Of a DNA stretch of 64,000 bases, positions 59,596 to 64,000 are shown piece by piece (position 1 is the first letter of the stretch; every line of letters begins with the position of its first letter). Both the position numbers and the translations under genes were made by a program. The notes under the pieces were generated by a model. That model searched no databases. It had not been told where the DNA came from and was given only the letters and a program-made list of their open reading frames with translations. The stretch is from Tropicimonas isoalkanivorans (GTDB taxonomy: Bacteria; Pseudomonadota; Alphaproteobacteria; Rhodobacterales; Rhodobacteraceae), in assembly GCF_900112335.1 (NCBI RefSeq), contig NZ_FOLG01000011.1, positions 1-64,000 on the forward strand, read 5' to 3'.

Positions 59596-60038
59596 CGCAA
59601 CCCCTCACATCGGCCGACCCCGCGCGCGTCATCGCCGTCGCGCGCTCCTGGCTCGGCACGCCTTACCACGACCAGGCGAGCCTGCGCGGTGTCGGCTGCG
59701 ACTGCCTCGGGCTGGTGCGGGGCGTCTGGCGCGAAGTCGTGGGCCCCGAGCCGTTCCCGATCCCGCCCTACAGCCGGGACTGGGGCGAAACCGGCCCGCG
59801 CGAGGTCCTCGCCGAGGGCGCGCGGCGCATTATGCCCGAGATCTCTCCGGCCGATGCCGGTCCCGGCGCGCTGGTCCTCTTCCGCATGAGGCCCCGCGCC
59901 ATCGCCAAGCATGTCGGGATTCTGACCGGCCCCGACAGCTTCCTCCACGCCTATGAGCGGCTCGGCGTGATCGAGGAACCGCTCACCAACGCCCGGCGGC
60001 GGCGCATCGCCTTCGCCTTCCTGTTCCCGCAACGCTGA
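59592..60038 (+). CDS. NlpC/P60 tail-associated cell wall peptidase
   Basis: The 148-residue protein has the catalytic Cys segment VGCDCLGLVRGVWREVVG and the His segment AKHVGILTGPDSFLHAYE, the NlpC/P60 dyad. The position after DUF2163 and before the megatron matches GTA gene order, where it opens the peptidoglycan at the tail tip. Confidence 0.93.
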   Translation: MTQPLTSADPARVIAVARSWLGTPYHDQASLRGVGCDCLGLVRGVWREVVGPEPFPIPPYSRDWGETGPREVLAEGARRIMPEISPADAGPGALVLFRMRPRAIAKHVGILTGPDSFLHAYERLGVIEEPLTNARRRRIAFAFLFPQR

Positions 60039-60047
60039 GATCCGCAC

Positions 60048-63000
60048 ATGGCAACGCTTGTCCTCGGCGCCGCTGGCGCCGCCATTGGCGGCAGCATCGG
60101 CGGCGCGATCCTCGGCGTCAGTGCCGCCACCATCGGCGGCTTCATCGGCTCCAGCATCGGCTCGGTCGTCGACAGCTGGATCATCTCGTCGCTGGCGCCG
60201 ACGCAGCGCATCGAGGGCGCGCGGCTCCACACGCTGCGCATCACTTCGGCCACCGAGGGCGCGGTCGTCCCGCGGCTCTACGGCCGGATGCGGATGGGCG
60301 GCAACATCATCTGGGCGACGGATTTCCGCGAGGAGACGAAGACCACCACCCAAGGCGGCGGCAAGGGCGGCGGGGGCGGCAAGGTCAAGACGACCGAGTA
60401 TCTCTACTACGCCTCCTTCGCCGTGGCGCTTTGCGAGGGACCGATCACCGGCATCGGCCGCATCTGGTCCGACGGCAAGCCGATGGACCTCTCCGGCGTC
60501 ACCTGGCGCTGGTATCCGGGCGACGAGGCCCAGACCGCCGATCCGTTCATCGCCGCGAGGATGGGTGCCGCCAGCACGCCCGCCTATCGCGGCACGGCCT
60601 ATGTGGTCTTCGAGGAACTGGCGCTCTCGACTTACGGCAACCGCCTGCCGCAGCTGTCCTTCGAGGTGTTCCGCCCGCTCGCCGATCCCGACACCGCCGA
60701 GGGGCTGACCCGCGCCGTCACCATGATCCCGGCCTCTGGCGAGTTCACCTACGCCACGCAGGCCATCCGCAAGACCGATGGCGGCGTGACGGTGCCCGAG
60801 AACCTGAACGCGCTGGCCGACTCCACCGACATAGTCGGAGCGCTCGACCGGCTGCAGGCGATGGCCCCGGCGGTCGAGAGCGTCAGCCTTGTCGTCGCCT
60901 GGTTCGGCGACGATCTGCGCGCGGGATCCTGCAAGGTGCGGCCGGGCGTCGAGGTGTCGGCCAAATCCACCACGCCCGCCAGCTGGTCGGTCAACGGCGT
61001 CAGCCGCGCCAATGCCTTCCTGGTCAGCCGCGACGATCAGGACCGCCCCGTCTATGGCGGCACGCCGTCCGACTTCGCGGTGGTGCAGGCGATCCAGGAG
61101 ATGAAGGCGCGCGGGCTGCGGGTGACCTTCTATCCGTTCATCCTGATGGACGTGCCGCCCGGGAACGCACTGCCGAACCCGTACAGCGACAACGCCGGAG
61201 AAACCGGCCAGCCTGCCTTCCCGTGGCGCGGGCGGATCACCTGTTCTCCGGCGGCGGGCTACGCCGGAACCGTGGACAAGACCGCCACGGCCGCAAGCCA
61301 GGTCGCGGCGCTGTTCGGCGCGGCGACGCCCGCCAACTTCAGTGTCTCGGGTCAGTCGGTTTCGTGGACCGGCCCATCCGGTGACTGGGGTCTGTGCCGC
61401 ATGGTGCTGCACTACGCCCATCTCTGCGCGGCGGCGGGCGGGGTGGACGCCTTCCTCATCGGGACCGAGATGCCGGGGCTGACCACCATCCGCTCGGGCG
61501 CGTCCACCTATCCGGCCGTGCAGGCCTATCGGGATCTGCTCGCGGATGTGCGCTCGATCCTCGGGTCCGGGACGAAGATCGGCTACGCGGCGGACTGGTC
61601 GGAGTATTTCGGGCACCAGCCGGGCGACGGCTCGGGCGACGTGTTCTTCCACCTCGACCCGCTCTGGGCCGATCCGGAGATCGATTTCGTCGGCATCGAC
61701 AACTACATGCCGCTTTCGGACTGGCGGGACGGTTTCGAGCATGCGGACGCGGCCGAGGGCTGGCCCGCGATCTACGACCGCGCCTACCTGCAGGCGAACA
61801 TCGCGGGTGGCGAGGGCTTCGACTGGTTCTATGCAAGCGCCGCCGACCGGTCGGCGCAGGTCCGGACGCCCATCACCGATGGCGCCGCCGGCAAGCCATG
61901 GGTCTTCCGCTACAAGGATCTGCGCGCCTGGTGGTCGAACGCGCACTACGACCGTCCGGGCGGGGTGGAGAGCGGGACGCCGACCGCGTGGGTACCCGAG
62001 TCCAAGGCGATCTGGTTCACCGAGCTCGGCTGCCCGGCCATCGACCGGGGCACAAACCAGCCGAACGTCTTCTTCGACCCGAAATCGTCGGAAAGCTTCA
62101 CGCCGCATTTCTCACGCGGCTGGCGCGATGACGCGATCCAGCGCGCTTATCTGGAAGCGACGTATCTCTGGTGGGGCACTCCGGCGAACAACCCGGTGTC
62201 GTCGGTCTACGGCGGCCGCATGGTGCACGTCCCCGAATGCGCTGCCTGGACCTGGGACGCGCGGCCCTATCCGTTCTTCCCGGCGCTGACCGACGTCTGG
62301 ACGGACGGCGCGAACTGGCGGCTCGGCCACTGGCTGACCGGCCGTCTCGGCGCGGTGTCGCTGGCAGCACTGGTCCGGCATCTCTGCCTGCGTGCGGGGT
62401 TGCCCGGGCCCCGGATCGACGTCTCGGGCCTCTGGGGCGCGGTCGAGGGCTACGCCATCACGGCGCTGGAAAGCCCGCGCGCCTCGATCACCACGCTGTC
62501 GCGCCACTTCGGCTTCGATGCGGTGGAGACCGAGGGCGTGATCCGCTTCGTCATGCGCGGCCGGGCCTCTGTCGCCACCCTCGCGCCCGACGATCTGGTG
62601 GCCGCCCGTGAGGGCGACGTGCAGGAACTGACGCGCGGCCAGGAGACCGAACTGCCGCAGGCGCTGAAGTGGCAGGTCGCGCGGGCGGACGAGGATTACG
62701 ACGCCGCCCTCGTCGAGGCGCGACGCATCACCGTGGACACGACGCGGATCGCGTCCGAGTCCTTCCCCATGGCGGTGCCGCCCGAGGAGGCCGAGCGCCG
62801 CTGCCGCCGCGCGCTGATGGAGGCGTGGGTGGGGCGCGAGACGGCGGCGTTCCGACTGCCGCCCTCGCGGCTCGCGCTCGATCCGGCCGACGCGATCCGG
62901 CTGGAGCATGACGGGCGGTTGGTCGATCTGCGGCTCGTCTCCATCGCCGACGCCGAGGCGCGCGGCATCGAGGCGGTCCGCCAGGACCGCGCGACCTACG

Positions 63001-64000
63001 ATCTGCCGCCCGGCGATCCCCGCGCGGCGTCGCTGACGCGGGCCGTGGTGTTCGGCGCGCCGGATGCGCTGCTGATGGACCTGCCGCAGCTGACCGAGGA
63101 CCAGCCTGCGCATCGGCCGTTTGTCGCGGCGCATGCCGCGCCGTGGCCCGGCGAGATGGCGGTGTTCCGCAGCCCTTCGACGGATGGCTTCGAGCTGCTG
63201 ACCACCTTCGGCAGCCGCGCCCGGATCGGGGCGCTGGTCTCGGACCTCTACGCGGGCCCCACGTCGCGCTTCGATCTCGGCAATGCGCTGGTGGTCGATC
63301 TGCTGACCGGCACGCTGGAAAGCGTCACGGACCTGACGCTGTTCGGCGGGGCGAACGCGCTCGCCATCGAGAGCGCGCCGGGCGTCTGGGAGATCGTGCA
63401 GGCGGGTGCGGCGGAGCTTCTCGCGCCCGGCCGGTATCGCCTGACCCGACTCCTCCGCGGCCAGCGCGGCACGGAAGGCGCGATGGGCAATCCGGCGCCT
63501 GCGGGCGCGCGGGTGGTGGTGCTCGACGACAGCCTCGCGTCCCTGCCGATCGCCGAGGCCGATCTCGGCATCCCGTGGAACTGGCGCATCGGTCCGGCCA
63601 GCCGTTCGGTCAGCGACGAGACTTACGTCGCGCAGTCCTTCGCGTCCGAGGGCGTTGGGCTGCGGCCGTTCTCGGTCGCCCATGTCGAGCAGCCGTGGCG
63701 CAGGCCGCGCACGCCCGGCGATCTGACGATCCGCTGGACGCGCCGGTCCCGAGCTCTCGCGGCCGACAGCTGGGGCGGACTCGAGGTGCCTCTCGGCGAG
63801 GAACTGGAGGCCTACGAGATCGAGATCCTCGACGGCGCCACCGTGAAGCGGGTGCTGAGCACCGCCACCACCAACGCGGTCTACACCGCCGCCCAGCAGA
63901 GCGCCGACTGGGGCGCGCCGCTCGGCCCCGGCGACAGCGTCACCGTCCGCATCTTCCAGCTCTCCGCCCTCGTCGGGCGGGGTGCGCCGAAAACCGTCAC
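60048..64000 (+). CDS. Baseplate/host-specificity megatron protein (GTA-like), incomplete
   Basis: From the ATG at 60048 the frame is open to the end of the window (about 1317 codons read). A Gly-rich N terminus (GGSIGGAILGVSAATIGGFIGSSIG) is followed by a beta-rich baseplate domain and a TIM-barrel-like glycosidase region (about 445-700), with GVDAFLIGTEMPGLT, DFVGIDNYMPLSDWRDG and WFTELGCPAIDRG; then a phage-tail domain. It is the tail fibre-proximal receptor-binding scaffold. The stop codon lies outside the window. Confidence 0.9.
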   Translation, partial: MATLVLGAAGAAIGGSIGGAILGVSAATIGGFIGSSIGSVVDSWIISSLAPTQRIEGARLHTLRITSATEGAVVPRLYGRMRMGGNIIWATDFREETKTTTQGGGKGGGGGKVKTTEYLYYASFAVALCEGPITGIGRIWSDGKPMDLSGVTWRWYPGDEAQTADPFIAARMGAASTPAYRGTAYVVFEELALSTYGNRLPQLSFEVFRPLADPDTAEGLTRAVTMIPASGEFTYATQAIRKTDGGVTVPENLNALADSTDIVGALDRLQAMAPAVESVSLVVAWFGDDLRAGSCKVRPGVEVSAKSTTPASWSVNGVSRANAFLVSRDDQDRPVYGGTPSDFAVVQAIQEMKARGLRVTFYPFILMDVPPGNALPNPYSDNAGETGQPAFPWRGRITCSPAAGYAGTVDKTATAASQVAALFGAATPANFSVSGQSVSWTGPSGDWGLCRMVLHYAHLCAAAGGVDAFLIGTEMPGLTTIRSGASTYPAVQAYRDLLADVRSILGSGTKIGYAADWSEYFGHQPGDGSGDVFFHLDPLWADPEIDFVGIDNYMPLSDWRDGFEHADAAEGWPAIYDRAYLQANIAGGEGFDWFYASAADRSAQVRTPITDGAAGKPWVFRYKDLRAWWSNAHYDRPGGVESGTPTAWVPESKAIWFTELGCPAIDRGTNQPNVFFDPKSSESFTPHFSRGWRDDAIQRAYLEATYLWWGTPANNPVSSVYGGRMVHVPECAAWTWDARPYPFFPALTDVWTDGANWRLGHWLTGRLGAVSLAALVRHLCLRAGLPGPRIDVSGLWGAVEGYAITALESPRASITTLSRHFGFDAVETEGVIRFVMRGRASVATLAPDDLVAAREGDVQELTRGQETELPQALKWQVARADEDYDAALVEARRITVDTTRIASESFPMAVPPEEAERRCRRALMEAWVGRETAAFRLPPSRLALDPADAIRLEHDGRLVDLRLVSIADAEARGIEAVRQDRATYDLPPGDPRAASLTRAVVFGAPDALLMDLPQLTEDQPAHRPFVAAHAAPWPGEMAVFRSPSTDGFELLTTFGSRARIGALVSDLYAGPTSRFDLGNALVVDLLTGTLESVTDLTLFGGANALAIESAPGVWEIVQAGAAELLAPGRYRLTRLLRGQRGTEGAMGNPAPAGARVVVLDDSLASLPIAEADLGIPWNWRIGPASRSVSDETYVAQSFASEGVGLRPFSVAHVEQPWRRPRTPGDLTIRWTRRSRALAADSWGGLEVPLGEELEAYEIEILDGATVKRVLSTATTNAVYTAAQQSADWGAPLGPGDSVTVRIFQLSALVGRGAPKTV

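Larger units (their letters stand above)
29580..64000 (+). mobile_element. Prophage, left part (continues beyond the window)
   Basis: From a sigma-like gene at 29580 the plus strand holds a continuous phage programme: recombination and replication genes, DNA methylase, terminase, lambda-type head genes and tail genes to the window end. Four stretches carry minus-strand cargo (39528-40469, 42625-44473, 52228-53574). Neither attachment site is visible. Lysis genes and a dedicated tyrosine integrase are not seen. The nearest integration enzyme is the serine recombinase at 24154-25464, which may or may not belong to this phage. Confidence 0.9.

Noticed and set aside
59553-62108. Minus-strand frame of 851 codons
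   Set aside because: It runs opposite the NlpC and megatron genes and reflects their GC3 bias. Its product is Arg/Gly/Ala-rich with no domain.

Overview
The window is high-GC DNA with alphaproteobacterial gene content and reads as a Rhodobacteraceae chromosome (Rhodobacter/Paracoccus-like). Evidence includes an IS5-type transposase, a DUF1194 protein, malonyl-CoA decarboxylase, the recombinase/DUF2924 cassette and a gene-transfer-agent-like tail-tip module. These assignments come from reading the translated proteins; no database search was possible.

Region 1 (1-15.3 kb) is mostly ordinary chromosome. It opens with the 3' end of an IS5-family element that has cut off an AT-richer gene, followed by a 600-bp GC-rich non-coding stretch with a diverged repeat. 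Housekeeping genes follow: a small monooxygenase, a DUF1194 protein, a MipA/OmpV outer-membrane protein, two coupled short cytochromes c, LolD and LolC/E, methylglyoxal synthase, malonyl-CoA decarboxylase, acetate kinase, GpsA, a YihY/BrkB membrane protein, a Kdo transferase and an aldo/keto reductase. The region ends at tRNA-Ser(GCT) with a Rho-independent terminator, a plausible integration point.

Region 2 (15.5-29.5 kb) is an accessory defence and mobility island. A leftward operon encodes a half-length HsdS, HsdM, a full HsdS, a DUF3800 protein, HsdR and a YgjP-type metalloprotease. Upstream is a four-gene ATGA-coupled cassette: a small protein, DUF2924, a large serine recombinase and an HTH protein. 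Divergent from that cassette is a pair of overlapping genes I cannot assign to any family; the second has a cysteine cluster and a C-terminal winged helix. A lower-GC HNH endonuclease lies next to it. The gap between hsdR and the DUF3800 gene holds a promoter-like sequence followed by a strong terminator, a candidate small RNA on the opposite strand.

Region 3 (29.6 kb to the window end) is a prophage that runs off the right edge. Its left half is a replication and recombination module: a sigma-like protein, a Sak4-type ATPase, an ssDNA-binding-like protein, a Cas4-like nuclease, a RecD-like helicase, a primase/Toprim protein and a RuvC-like resolvase. The 3' end of the primase gene contains eleven exact copies of a 9-bp iteron arranged symmetrically around a 16-bp palindrome, a strong candidate replication origin. 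The middle carries a ParB/DNA methyltransferase, a DUF7220 gene with an amber codon, and minus-strand cargo genes. The right half has a lambda-type head (Nu1, GpA, gpW, portal, ClpP-like protease, gpD, gpE) joined to a tail whose tip resembles gene transfer agents (DUF2460, DUF2163, NlpC/P60, megatron). The tail chaperone gene carries a canonical -1 slippery heptamer followed by a 110-codon open -1 frame. A PLD-family gene is inserted on the opposite strand inside the late operon.
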